From Halohasta salina (GTDB lineage Archaea > Halobacteriota > Halobacteria > Halobacteriales > Haloferacaceae): 64,000 nucleotides of DNA. Of this stretch, positions 26,041 to 33,880 are shown piece after piece; position 1 is the stretch's first letter; every line of letters starts with the position of its first letter. The stretch spans positions 1 through 64,000 of the forward strand of contig NZ_JAMZIE010000006.1 in NCBI RefSeq assembly GCF_024178165.1. The letters run 5' to 3'. The position numbers and the translations under genes are program-made. The notes below the pieces were generated by a model that worked only from the letters and a program-made list of their open reading frames with translations, had not been told where the DNA came from and searched no databases.

Positions 26041-26720
26041 TGGTCGAACTGTGAGCGGTCGAAGTCGACGTCTGTTGCCTGATCGAGACTCTGGACGAGT
26101 TTCCGGCGGCGGCTGGGCGCGAACAGGCCGGTGTCTTCGGTCCCTTCGTAGAGCCACATCCCGAAGTCGGCCGCGACATCGTCGTCGACGCCGAACCAGT
26201 AGCCACCCGACGAGGTCGCCGAGAGATCGCCGCAGGCGGCGTCTACGGGACAGTCGTCGATGAGTTGCTGAACGAGTTCGAGCAGCTCGTCGTCGTCGTG
26301 GACGAACGAGATGCCCACCGTGCCGCTGGAGGATTTGAAACAGATCGTGCCGCACCCTTCGAGCAGGCCGCGGAGGAGATCACGCCGGTGGTCGGCGAAG
26401 GCGGCGAACCGGTAGTTGCCTCGGCCGTCGACCGGGAGGCCGAGCGAGCCACTCGTTCCGAACAGATCGTCGCTCGTCACTTCGACGGTGTACTCGTCTT
26501 CGGTCTTCGTGAGGTCGGTGTCGTGGGCGTACTCGCGGCTGGTCGTGTCGTGGTCGACGTCGCCGCCGACGATCCGGCTGATCGTCTCGGCGGCGTCTTC
26601 GTCGTTAGTCGTCACGGTGAGGTGGTCGCGGTGGACCGTGCCGTCGCCGGCGACGCGGCCCCAGAAGTAGGCCGTCGCGGGGTGGCCCGCCAGCAGGTCT
26701 GCGGGGGCCGCGAGGCTCAT
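26037..26720 (-). CDS. LAGLIDADG-like protein in the cobalamin operon
   Basis: 227 residues, translationally coupled on both sides (4-nt overlaps with ferredoxin and cbiX). It has two halves like monomeric LAGLIDADG endonucleases: motif 1 AYFWGRVAGDGTV (about residue 17) and motif 2 LLRGLLEGCGTICFKS (about residue 115), then GTVGISFVHDDDELLELV and MWLYEGTEDTGLF, typical of the fold. In motif 2 the catalytic acid is Cys (GCG), so DNA cleavage is doubtful. The gene is embedded in a corrin-ring operon, which suggests the fold was recruited, perhaps for DNA binding or metal/tetrapyrrole contact. Function unknown. Confidence 0.65.
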   Translation of the reverse strand: MSLAAPADLLAGHPATAYFWGRVAGDGTVHRDHLTVTTNDEDAAETISRIVGGDVDHDTTSREYAHDTDLTKTEDEYTVEVTSDDLFGTSGSLGLPVDGRGNYRFAAFADHRRDLLRGLLEGCGTICFKSSSGTVGISFVHDDDELLELVQQLIDDCPVDAACGDLSATSSGGYWFGVDDDVAADFGMWLYEGTEDTGLFAPSRRRKLVQSLDQATDVDFDRSQFDQ

Positions 26721-26983
26721 TCCTCGACCTCCTCGACGACGATCGCGTTCGTAGGGCAGGCCGCCGCAGCCTGCTTGGCCTCCTCGATCCGGTCGTCGTC
26801 GAACGTGGCGACGACCCTCCCGTCTTCCTCGTGGACCTCGCCGCCGCCGTCGTAGATCGGATCGGCGTCGGGGTCGATCGTCGCCAGTCCGTCGTCGGCC
26901 TCCACGAACCGTGGATCGCGGGTGAGACAGGCGAAGATGCCGTCGCAGGGATCCTTGTTGAGGGTGACTTCGTAGGTGGTCAT
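26717..26983 (-). CDS. Ferredoxin, possibly [3Fe-4S] type
   Basis: 88 residues. The cluster motif reads DPCDGIFACLTRDPRF and, near the end, AAAACPTNAIVVEE. That gives C-x5-C plus a distant CP, three cysteines where a 4Fe-4S ferredoxin has four (C-x2-C-x2-C...CP). The position of the missing one is Ile. This pattern occurs in [3Fe-4S] ferredoxins. A loop of about 50 residues separates the pairs. As part of the cobalamin operon it may donate electrons for ring contraction or cobalt reduction. Confidence 0.75.
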   Translation of the reverse strand: MTTYEVTLNKDPCDGIFACLTRDPRFVEADDGLATIDPDADPIYDGGGEVHEEDGRVVATFDDDRIEEAKQAAAACPTNAIVVEEVEE

Positions 26984-26984
26984 G

Positions 26985-27947
26985 TTAGTAGTCGTACTTG
27001 GTCTCGTAGCCGCGAGGGGTGACCATCCGATCGTCCCAGACGTAGGTCTCCTCGTTGCCGACCAGGATCGTGGTCGTCATGTCGACGATCTCGCTCTCGC
27101 CGAGTTCTTCGAGCCGGTCGAGCGTCGTGATCATGGTCTCCTCGTCGTCTCGGCCCGCGCTGTGGACGATCCCGACCGGCGTGTCGGGGTCGCGGTGGGC
27201 CTGTAGGATCTCACAGCACTTCCGGAAGTTCTCCCGGCGTTTGCGGCTCCACGGGTTGTAGAGCACGATCGTGAAGCTCTCGCTCGCCGCCGCATGCAGG
27301 CGGGACTCGATCTCCGGCATCGGCACCAGATGGTCGGACAGCGAGATCGAGACGGTGTCGTTGACCAGCGGCGCGCCCAAGAGGGCGCTACAGGACTGGG
27401 CGGCGGGGACGCCCGGCACGACCTCGTAGTCGACCATCGAGGCGGTCGCGCCCTTCGATTCGAGGATTTCGAGGGCGAGCCCCGACAGCGCGTAGACGTT
27501 GGGATCGCCGCTGCCGATGATGGCGACATCGTGGCCCGCCAGCGCCCGGTCGATCGCCTCCTCCGTGCGGGAGACCTCGCCGCACATCGGCGTGTCGTAC
27601 AGTTCCTCGGCCGCCTCGGTGATCTCCTCGGGCAACAGGTCGATGTAGGTCGTGTAGCCGACGATGTGGTCGGCCTCCAGCAGCGCGGCCCGTGATCGCT
27701 GGGTCATTCCCTCCGGATGACCGGGGCCCAGTCCCACCGCGGTCAGTTGCCCCGGCTCGGCGTCGAACTCCTCGACGGTCGCGTCGATCTTCTCGTCGAC
27801 CGACTGTCGCTTCCTCGATCCCGAATCGGTCCCTGAGCCGGCGGTACAGCCGCCGGAGTCGGCGGTCGATCCACTGGTCGCCGTACAGCCGCCCGATTCG
27901 TCGCTCGCCGATTCGCCTGTCTGCTCCGTGTTGGTATCCGTGCTCAT
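26985..27947 (-). CDS. cbiH: Cobalt-precorrin-3 C17-methyltransferase CbiH/CobJ (copy 1)
   Basis: 320 residues from the ATG giving MSTDTN. An N-terminal extension of about 60 residues is rich in Gly, Cys, Ser and Thr (with SGGC-type motifs) and may be disordered or metal-binding. The SUMT-family core follows: LTAVGLGPGHPEGMTQRS, GSGDPNVYALSG, EVVPGVPAAQSCSALLGAPL, IVLYNPWSRKR. CbiH methylates C17 and drives ring contraction. It follows a second CbiH paralog with a 1-nt gap. Confidence 0.9.
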   Translation of the reverse strand: MSTDTNTEQTGESASDESGGCTATSGSTADSGGCTAGSGTDSGSRKRQSVDEKIDATVEEFDAEPGQLTAVGLGPGHPEGMTQRSRAALLEADHIVGYTTYIDLLPEEITEAAEELYDTPMCGEVSRTEEAIDRALAGHDVAIIGSGDPNVYALSGLALEILESKGATASMVDYEVVPGVPAAQSCSALLGAPLVNDTVSISLSDHLVPMPEIESRLHAAASESFTIVLYNPWSRKRRENFRKCCEILQAHRDPDTPVGIVHSAGRDDEETMITTLDRLEELGESEIVDMTTTILVGNEETYVWDDRMVTPRGYETKYDY

Positions 27948-27948
27948 T

Positions 27949-28797
27949 TTAGAAATCCTCCACGTCACGCCCGCCGCGCGGGGTGACGAGGAACGTTCGG
28001 TAGTCGTTTTCCCAGGTTTCGGTCTCGTGGTTCCCGATGATCAGCGAGGTCCCCATCCCCGAGACCTTGTCGTCGTGATCGATTGCCTCGCCGAGCGTCG
28101 TGATGAAATGGTCCTCGCCGTTGCGGCCGGCGTCGGCCCGGCCGGCGTCGTTGACGATCGCCACCAGCGCGTCGTCGACGCGCTCCTCGCGGACGATCTC
28201 GACGGCCCGCTCGTAGTTCCGCCAGCAGTTATACAGGACGATCACGAAGTCGCTGATCGCCGCAGCCCGCAGTTTGGCTTCGATCTCCTCCCAGCCGCGC
28301 CACTTGTCGGACAGGGAGATCGTACAGAAGTCGTTACAGAGCGGCGCACCGACCATCGCGCCGCCGCCGAGGGCGGCCGTCACGCCGGGGACAATCTCGA
28401 TGGGAATGTCGGTGGCATCCGTCTCGTCGGCCATCGTGAACACGAGGTCGGATTTGCCGTAGACCGAGGGGTCGCCGCCGGAGACGTGGGCCACGTCGTC
28501 GCCCTCCCGGACCCGGTCGAAGGCGAGTTCGGCGAGTTCGGTCTGTCGACCCATCGATGACCGGACGAGTTCTTGCTCGTGGCCGTCGTCCCTCCTCACA
28601 CGCCCCTCGTCGTCGACCCGCTCTTCGGGCGGCAACGTCCCATCTTCCCGAAGGAACGCCCCATAGAGGTCCGAGACGATCACACAGTCTGCGGTCTCGA
28701 TGACCTCCTTGGCGCGCTGGGTCATATCGTCCGGCAGGCCGGGGCCGATACCGACCACGTAGAGCGTCCCAACCCCGTCGGCCGCGGCGCTGTTCAT
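27949..28797 (-). CDS. cbiH: Cobalt-precorrin-3 C17-methyltransferase paralog CbiH/CobJ (copy 2)
   Basis: 282 residues from the ATG giving MNSAAADG. SUMT core: LYVVGIGPGLPDDMTQRA, VSGGDPSVYGKSD, IVPGVTAALGGGAMVGAPL, FVIVLYNCWRN. A charged insertion sits at about residues 55-80. It is clearly the same family as copy 1 but diverged, so the pair may have split methylation and ring-contraction roles or form a heterodimer. First gene of the downstream cobalamin operon. Confidence 0.88.
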   Translation of the reverse strand: MNSAAADGVGTLYVVGIGPGLPDDMTQRAKEVIETADCVIVSDLYGAFLREDGTLPPEERVDDEGRVRRDDGHEQELVRSSMGRQTELAELAFDRVREGDDVAHVSGGDPSVYGKSDLVFTMADETDATDIPIEIVPGVTAALGGGAMVGAPLCNDFCTISLSDKWRGWEEIEAKLRAAAISDFVIVLYNCWRNYERAVEIVREERVDDALVAIVNDAGRADAGRNGEDHFITTLGEAIDHDDKVSGMGTSLIIGNHETETWENDYRTFLVTPRGGRDVEDF

Positions 28798-28866
28798 CCG
28801 GTGATCAACCCTTCGCCGGCGGTTCGTCGCTGTTGTCGCATGCCAATGCTGTTCTGCCTCGGACAC

Positions 28867-28888
28867 AAAACAATTGTGGTTGTCTTAG
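28867..28888. promoter_or_regulatory. Cobalamin operon element, copy A
   Basis: Begins AAAACAATTGTGGTTG. 17 of 22 positions match the sequence at 32732-32753 in front of cbiT. It lies 70-91 nt before the cbiH start. A palindrome ACAATTGT is embedded. Shared regulation is inferred. Confidence 0.5.
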
Positions 28889-29002
28889 TACAATTGAAAA
28901 AGAATAGCTGGCGACTACTCCCTCGAACCGTTCTGCGGCCGGTTACGGTCAGAAACCGCCGATTCCAGCCGTACGGCCGGTCGACGGCGAATGTTCGATA
29001 CA

Positions 29003-29022
29003 TTTACTCAAATTTCAGTAAA
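29003..29022. promoter_or_regulatory. TrmB-like inverted repeat upstream of uspA
   Basis: TTTACT and AGTAAA arms, 8 nt apart. As TACT-N7-CAGTA it differs by one base from the Halobacterium TrmB consensus. It lies about 90-110 nt upstream of the uspA start and about 205-225 nt from the cbiH start. Confidence 0.45.
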
Positions 29023-29110
29023 TATTTGTCCTCCCGGCTCCGATGAAGGGTATGGATTCGAACAGTTTCCGGGCAGGGCACAGCGACGAAACGACTACTG
29101 GGGGCGACCA

Positions 29111-29569
29111 ATGAGCCTCGAGACGGTACTGTTGGGCGTCGGTAGCGGTGAGACGCCCAGCATGGATCGGTTGGCAGAGGCGGCGATCGACATCGCCGGA
29201 CCGGCGGGAGCGACCGTGGCGCTGGCCCACGTTTTCTCGGAGGAGGGCTACGAGGACACCCGCGAACGGCTCCATTTCGATCCCGACAGCGAGGTGACGC
29301 CGGACGTCGTCGCCGAGCGGAACGTCCGAATCCGCGAACTCGCCGACCAGTTGGCCGACGCCGGCGTCGACTACACCGTCCACGGCCGGCTTGCGGGTGA
29401 CGGCGACGCCGGCGACCGGATCGCCGAGATCGCCGACGAGATCGGTGCCGACCTCGTTATCGTCGGCGGCCGCGGCCGGACACCCGCGGGGAAGGCCGTC
29501 TTCGGGTCGACTGCCCAGACGGTCATGCTCAACGCGTCCTGTCCGGTGACCTACGTCCGGGAGGCGTAG
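29111..29569 (+). CDS. Universal stress protein UspA family
   Basis: 152 residues from the ATG at 29111. The alpha/beta UspA fold shows an N-terminal VLLGVGSGE and a C-terminal nucleotide loop VIVGGRGRTPAGKAVFGSTAQTV, the GxxGxxxxxxGS(S/T) pattern of ATP-binding members. It lies between the two cobalamin operons on the opposite strand; a link to B12 is not established. The upstream part of the frame is not expected to be translated. Confidence 0.85.
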   Translation: MSLETVLLGVGSGETPSMDRLAEAAIDIAGPAGATVALAHVFSEEGYEDTRERLHFDPDSEVTPDVVAERNVRIRELADQLADAGVDYTVHGRLAGDGDAGDRIAEIADEIGADLVIVGGRGRTPAGKAVFGSTAQTVMLNASCPVTYVREA

Positions 29570-29570
29570 G

Positions 29571-30536
29571 CTACTGCCCGAGGGCGACGGTCACTTCGTT
29601 TTCGTAGCCGATCTTTTCCAGCAGGAGTTCCTGCTTTCGGCCGCCGGCGATCGCCGAGGCCTCCGAGACGCCGGGCCAACCGATCAGTTCCTTCGATTTC
29701 GACGGTGTCGGCCCCTCGTGGTCGAGCAGGGTCTTCTTGTCGAAGGCGACGACACCGAGATCCAACTCCTCGGCAGCCTCCAAGAGGCCCTCCTCGTCTT
29801 CCTTTCTGGTCGCCGTGGCGACGAAGTCGACGTCTTCGAACCCGTAGTCGGTCTCATCAAGGGCGGTCTCCCACGCCGCGATGAACGACTCCGCCGACGC
29901 CCCCGAGACGCTGCCGGTCCCGATGACGATTCCCTCGTCCCCGTTGCGCTTGAGGACGGTCACGTCGTCGCCGACGAGCACGGCCTGCGGGCCGTCGAGT
30001 CGGGCGACGGGTCCGAGATCGTCGTCCAACACGGCGAGGTTGGTCTGGATGGTCGACCGCCCGTTGACGACGTGGGCATCCATCGCCTTCGCGCGGGCCT
30101 CGACACCCTGCTTGCCCGCGGCTTCGGAGGCCGTGGTCATCGCCGGGATCGCCCCCATTGTCGCGAGGTCTTGGGCCACTTGGTTCGCGCCGTGGTGGCC
30201 ACCAGTGAGAGGGATCGCCCACGTGAGTGCCTCGTCGACGACGCAGACGGCGGGATCGTCCCACTTGTCGTCGAGCAGGTGGGCCGTCTTCCGCATGGCG
30301 ATCCCGCTGGCCATCAGGCCGATAAAGCAGTCGTACTCCCCCCAGTGGTCGTCGAAGACCTCGCCGTGGTACTCGATGATGTCGATCGTCTCGTAGCGGT
30401 CGGCGAGTTCCGCCTTGATTTCCTCGGCGGTCTCCATTTTCCGGCCGAAGGAGATGATTGCAATTTCTTCGGCGACCTCGCCGTCGCTGTCGGCTGTGCT
30501 ACAGTGTCCGCCGCTGCTGTCGTCGTCAGTACTCAT
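29571..30536 (-). CDS. cbiG: Cobalt-precorrin-5A hydrolase CbiG
   Basis: 321 residues from the ATG in the ATGA overlap with cbiF. The N-terminal region has IAIISFGRKMETAEEIKAEL and YDCFIGLMASGIAMRKTAHL; the C-terminal half has FVATATRKEDEEGLLEAAEE and ELDLGVVAFDKKTL, typical of CbiG. It opens the delta-lactone of cobalt-precorrin-5A and releases the C20 fragment as acetaldehyde. Last gene of the cbiT-L-F-G operon. Confidence 0.9.
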   Translation of the reverse strand: MSTDDDSSGGHCSTADSDGEVAEEIAIISFGRKMETAEEIKAELADRYETIDIIEYHGEVFDDHWGEYDCFIGLMASGIAMRKTAHLLDDKWDDPAVCVVDEALTWAIPLTGGHHGANQVAQDLATMGAIPAMTTASEAAGKQGVEARAKAMDAHVVNGRSTIQTNLAVLDDDLGPVARLDGPQAVLVGDDVTVLKRNGDEGIVIGTGSVSGASAESFIAAWETALDETDYGFEDVDFVATATRKEDEEGLLEAAEELDLGVVAFDKKTLLDHEGPTPSKSKELIGWPGVSEASAIAGGRKQELLLEKIGYENEVTVALGQ

Positions 30537-31432
30537 TGGGTTGCTGTCTCCTGATCGTCCGGCTCCGTATCGTCGCTGTCCGATCCACGGTTCGCCCAGT
30601 CGCCGTAGAGGTACGACCGCTCGTAGCCCGCACCCGTCACGGCATCGCCGATGATCACCATCGCCGAGGCCCGATGGCCTGCAGCGTCGAGTTTCTCGCC
30701 GATCGTCCCGATCGTCCCGACCAGCACGTCTTCGTCGGGCCACGAGGCGTGGTAGACCACGGCCACGGGGATGTCCTCGTCGTGGCCGTCGTCGATGAGT
30801 CGGTCCATCGTGTCGGCGACGGCGTGGGTGCCGAGATAGATACAGGTCGTCACGTCGCCCATCTCGACGAACTCGCTGATGTGGTCCTCCTCGGCGGTGA
30901 GGGTCTTTCCTTGGGGTCTGGTGAACGCGACGTGGTTCGAGACCTCGTTGAGCGTCAGTTGCGTCCGGAGGGTCGCACTCGCCGCGAACGCCGAGGTGAC
31001 GCCCGGCACGAAATACGTGGGGATGCCCTCCTGTTCGAGGGCGTCCATCTGTTCGATCGCCGCGCCGTAGATCGCCGGATCGCCGCTGTGGAGCCGGACG
31101 ACGTTCCGGCCCGCCTCGTGGGCATCCCGCATCAGCGGAATCAGCTCTTCGAGATCTTTGCCGATCGACGTGACCGTTTCGGCGTGGTCGCAGTACTCCG
31201 CTAAGAGTTCGCTGTTGACCAGCGAGCCGGCGTGGACGACCAGATCCGCCGCTTCGAGGAGTTCCTTGCCAGCGACGGTGAGGAGTCGTGGATCACCGGG
31301 ACCAGCACCCACGAATGGGATGCCCTCCTGTTCGTCGCCCGCGTTGTGATCGAAGATTCGATCGTCGAGTTCGGCCCGTCGACGCTCGCCCGCTGCATCG
31401 ATCGCCGACTGTGGATCCGTTTCGTCGCTCAC
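30533..31432 (-). CDS. cbiF: Cobalt-precorrin-4 C11-methyltransferase CbiF/CobM
   Basis: 299 residues from a GTG that overlaps the TGA of cbiL. Upstream extension of the same frame is arginine-rich shadow sequence of cbiL and is rejected. SUMT motifs: GIPFVGAGPGDPRLLTV, LHSGDPAIYGAAIEQ, YFVPGVTSAFAASATL, CIYLGTHAVAD. It methylates C11. A short acidic lead of about 37 residues precedes the core. Confidence 0.92.
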   Translation of the reverse strand: MSDETDPQSAIDAAGERRRAELDDRIFDHNAGDEQEGIPFVGAGPGDPRLLTVAGKELLEAADLVVHAGSLVNSELLAEYCDHAETVTSIGKDLEELIPLMRDAHEAGRNVVRLHSGDPAIYGAAIEQMDALEQEGIPTYFVPGVTSAFAASATLRTQLTLNEVSNHVAFTRPQGKTLTAEEDHISEFVEMGDVTTCIYLGTHAVADTMDRLIDDGHDEDIPVAVVYHASWPDEDVLVGTIGTIGEKLDAAGHRASAMVIIGDAVTGAGYERSYLYGDWANRGSDSDDTEPDDQETATQ

Positions 31433-32139
31433 GAGTGTCCCCCGTCGGCGACACCGTCGCCGAAGGCCGCGGTCGCCGACTCGGTGGTCACGCCGCGCTT
31501 TTCGGCGTAGGCCAGCGTGTAGTAGTCCCGCTCTGCGAGTTCGCTCGGGTCGTCGGTGATGACCGTCTCGCCCTGTTCCATGAACAGCCGTCGGCCGAAC
31601 TTGACGTCGTAGCCCGCCTCGACCAGCCGCTCGTGGGTCGACGGCGCGTCGGTCACCTTGAAGAGGATCATCCGGTCGGGGCCGGTCGGCGCGTGGCCGT
31701 CGGCAGCCTCCCGCAGTGCCAGTCCCGCGCCGGCTTCGACCTCGACGCCCAGCGCCGTGGCGAAGGCGGTCATCGCGCTCACGCCGGGGACGATCTCGAC
31801 GTCGACCGCCGGGTGGAATGCATCGAGGGTCCGGCGGAGGTGGCCGAACGTCGAGTAGACGTTGGGGTCCCCGAGGGTGACGAAGGCGGCGTCGCCGTCG
31901 ATGGCGTGGGGTGCGATCTCGGCGGCCGCACGCTTCCAGGCCGCCCGGAGCTTCTCGACGTTGCGCGTCATCGGGAACTCCAGGTCGCCGATCTTCGATT
32001 CGGGGACGTGGTTCAGCGCGACCGTCCGCGAGAGCCGCCCCGGCGAGTAGACGACGTCGACCGATTCGAGCAGTTGCTTGCCGCGGACCGTCACGAGGTC
32101 GGCCTCGCCAGGACCGAGCCCGATGCCGTACAGCGTCAC
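31429..32139 (-). CDS. cbiL: Cobalt-precorrin-2 C20-methyltransferase CbiL/CobI
   Basis: 236 residues with SUMT signatures MTLYGIGLGPGEADLVTVRG, TLGDPNVYSTFGHLRR, EIVPGVSAMTAFATALG and MILFKVTDAP. It methylates C20 of (cobalt-)precorrin-2. The ATG overlaps the stop of cbiT, and its stop overlaps the start of cbiF. Confidence 0.93.
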   Translation of the reverse strand: MTLYGIGLGPGEADLVTVRGKQLLESVDVVYSPGRLSRTVALNHVPESKIGDLEFPMTRNVEKLRAAWKRAAAEIAPHAIDGDAAFVTLGDPNVYSTFGHLRRTLDAFHPAVDVEIVPGVSAMTAFATALGVEVEAGAGLALREAADGHAPTGPDRMILFKVTDAPSTHERLVEAGYDVKFGRRLFMEQGETVITDDPSELAERDYYTLAYAEKRGVTTESATAAFGDGVADGGHS

Positions 32140-32705
32140 GCTGTCGCCTCCGCGTTCTCGCCGTCGTCGCTCGCACTGCCGACGAGCATGTAAACCGGGT
32201 TGTCGGAGTCGAAACTCGTCGCACCCGCGAGTTCGTAGCCGTGACTCACCTGGAACTGGACGACCTCGTCGAGAATCCCGCGGTCGCGGAACGCCTGTGT
32301 GGCGCGGCCGGCGACCTCCAGCCGCGAGACGTTCATCACGATCCGGTCGACGCCGGTGTCGACGGCGTGATCCAACACGGCCTCGAAGTTCCGGCTCCCG
32401 CCCAGAAAGAGGGCGTCGGCGTCCTCTGGCAGCCCCGCGGGGGCCTCGGCGTTTACGAGGTCGACCTCAGTCTCGGTCCCGTTGGCCGCGAGGTTCTTCT
32501 CGGTGACGGCGAGCCGTTCGGGTTTGCGTTCGAGGGCGGTCACGCGAGCGGCCCGCCGGGCGGCCTCGATCGTCACTGCGCCGGTACAGGATCCGACCTC
32601 CGCGAAGTGGTCCGTCTCGTCGAGTTCGAGTTTCCCGAGCAGCACCGACCGAACCTCGGGTTTCGTCGGCCCCGCCTTGGCGTCGTGGGGTAGGCTAATC
32701 GGCAT
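32136..32705 (-). CDS. cbiT: Cobalt-precorrin-6B C15-methyltransferase (decarboxylating) CbiT
   Basis: 189 residues, class I SAM methyltransferase. Motif I is HFAEVGSCTGAVTIEAAR, followed by VTALERKPERLAVTEKN and ALFLGGSRNFEAVLDHA. It lacks the CbiE half; CbiE is not in the window. First gene of the upstream cobalamin operon; the shared AAAACAATT element is 27-48 nt upstream. Confidence 0.9.
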   Translation of the reverse strand: MPISLPHDAKAGPTKPEVRSVLLGKLELDETDHFAEVGSCTGAVTIEAARRAARVTALERKPERLAVTEKNLAANGTETEVDLVNAEAPAGLPEDADALFLGGSRNFEAVLDHAVDTGVDRIVMNVSRLEVAGRATQAFRDRGILDEVVQFQVSHGYELAGATSFDSDNPVYMLVGSASDDGENAEATA

Positions 32706-32731
32706 CGACTCTGTCGACTGACGCCGGCATT

Positions 32732-32753
32732 AAAACAATTTTGCTTGGTGTAG
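32732..32753. promoter_or_regulatory. Cobalamin operon element, copy B
   Basis: Begins AAAACAATTTTGCTTG; matches copy A at 17 of 22 positions. Located 27-48 nt before the cbiT start, so it overlaps the expected TATA/BRE region of the minus-strand promoter. Confidence 0.5.
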
Positions 32754-32878
32754 CGAAACTGCGGTTGGATTGCTTGGGCAAAACAGTCGAATCACTTCAG
32801 TAGGCACTGCCTATCCGCCGGGATTGGGGGGCCGTCGTCGGAAGAAACGCTTTTTCCTGCGGGCTGTGAGCCGCGAGT

Positions 32879-33880
32879 ATGTCCCGTCTCGATCAGTCGC
32901 CGTTGACGACCGGCGGCGAGGAGTTGCTCGTCGAGGTTCTTCCCGGGTGGCTCCAGTTTCCGGGCTATCGGTTCGTGGCGGCACTGCTGGTCGTTGCGGC
33001 GGGTATCTGGCTCTCGAAGCTGCTGGTCCGGCTGCTGGGTCGGCCCGTCGCCCGGCGGTTCGCCCGGCAGAGCGTCGCCCAGACCGTGCTGGGAATCATC
33101 CGCGGGTCGACGGTCCTCGGGGCCGTCCTCGTCGCCGGCTCGCTGGTCGGCCTCGGCATCGGCAACATCGTCCTCTCGGTGACGGTGTTTTCGGCCGTCG
33201 TCGGTATCATCCTCGCGCCGATCGTCGGCAACATCCTCAACGGGATCTTCGTGTTGGCCGACCAGCCCTTCGAGATCGGCGACATGATCGAGCTCGAAGA
33301 CGGTACCCGCGGCTTCGTCGACGACATCACGATCCGCTACACCCGGATTTTCACCCTCGACAACACGTTCCTCGTTATTCCGAACGGTAACATCCGCGAG
33401 CGGGACGTGACGAACTATTCCGCCGAGGATGAACGGACCCGACTCTCGCTGGACGTGCTTGTGACCTACGAATCCGACATCCCGACCGCCCGACGGCTGA
33501 TGGAACGGGCGGCCCGGGACACCGACGACGTCATCGAAGGTGGCCCCGATATCCGGGTCGGCAGTGCCCGCTATCCGGCCAATCCGGGCTGTCTCATCGC
33601 CGACTACGCAGACAACGGCGTGCTGCTCCGACTCCGCTACTGGGTGAAATCCCCATACAAGATCGCCGCCATCGAGTCGGCGGTCCGCACCGAGATCCGG
33701 GAGGCGTTCGCCGACGCCGACGCGACTGCCGAGATGGCTTATCCCCACCAGCACCTCGTCTTCGACGACACCAGCGGCGAAGCACGGACTGCCGTCCGAC
33801 AGGTCACCGAGCCGCCCGAGACCCGACCGGCCGCCGATCCGACAGGCGACGCCCACCCCGCCGACGATCCGACCCCGTAG
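32879..33880 (+). CDS. MscS-family mechanosensitive channel
   Basis: 333 residues. An N-terminal part with TM helices (about 25-130) ends in the pore-lining helix and the sequence GNILNGIFVLADQPFEIGDM, then the beta domain (VDDITIRYTRIFTLDNTFLV, IPNGNI) typical of MscS. The acidic tail (310-333) is family-variable. It releases solutes upon hypo-osmotic shock. The stop is directly next to that of the convergent YcaO gene. Confidence 0.9.
   Translation: MSRLDQSPLTTGGEELLVEVLPGWLQFPGYRFVAALLVVAAGIWLSKLLVRLLGRPVARRFARQSVAQTVLGIIRGSTVLGAVLVAGSLVGLGIGNIVLSVTVFSAVVGIILAPIVGNILNGIFVLADQPFEIGDMIELEDGTRGFVDDITIRYTRIFTLDNTFLVIPNGNIRERDVTNYSAEDERTRLSLDVLVTYESDIPTARRLMERAARDTDDVIEGGPDIRVGSARYPANPGCLIADYADNGVLLRLRYWVKSPYKIAAIESAVRTEIREAFADADATAEMAYPHQHLVFDDTSGEARTAVRQVTEPPETRPAADPTGDAHPADDPTP

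Larger units (their letters stand above)
28798..29110. promoter_or_regulatory. Divergent region between the cbiH operon and uspA
   Basis: 313 nt with no convincing gene. It contains the AAAACAATT-type element at 28867-28888 (shared with the cbiT promoter) and an inverted repeat TTTACT-N8-AGTAAA at 29003-29022, which reads TACT-N7-CAGTA and resembles the TACT-N7/8-GAGTA motif reported for Halobacterium TrmB. The section near 29000-29030 is AT-rich. No cobalamin riboswitch-like sequence was recognised. Confidence 0.5.

Noticed and set aside
28798..29110. Possible cobalamin riboswitch
   Set aside because: No B12-box-like sequence or paired stems recognised; riboswitches of this class are rare in archaea.
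30533..32224. Extended N-terminus of cbiF frame
   Set aside because: Upstream part is an out-of-frame shadow of cbiL; the GTG at 31432 fits the overlap and family length.
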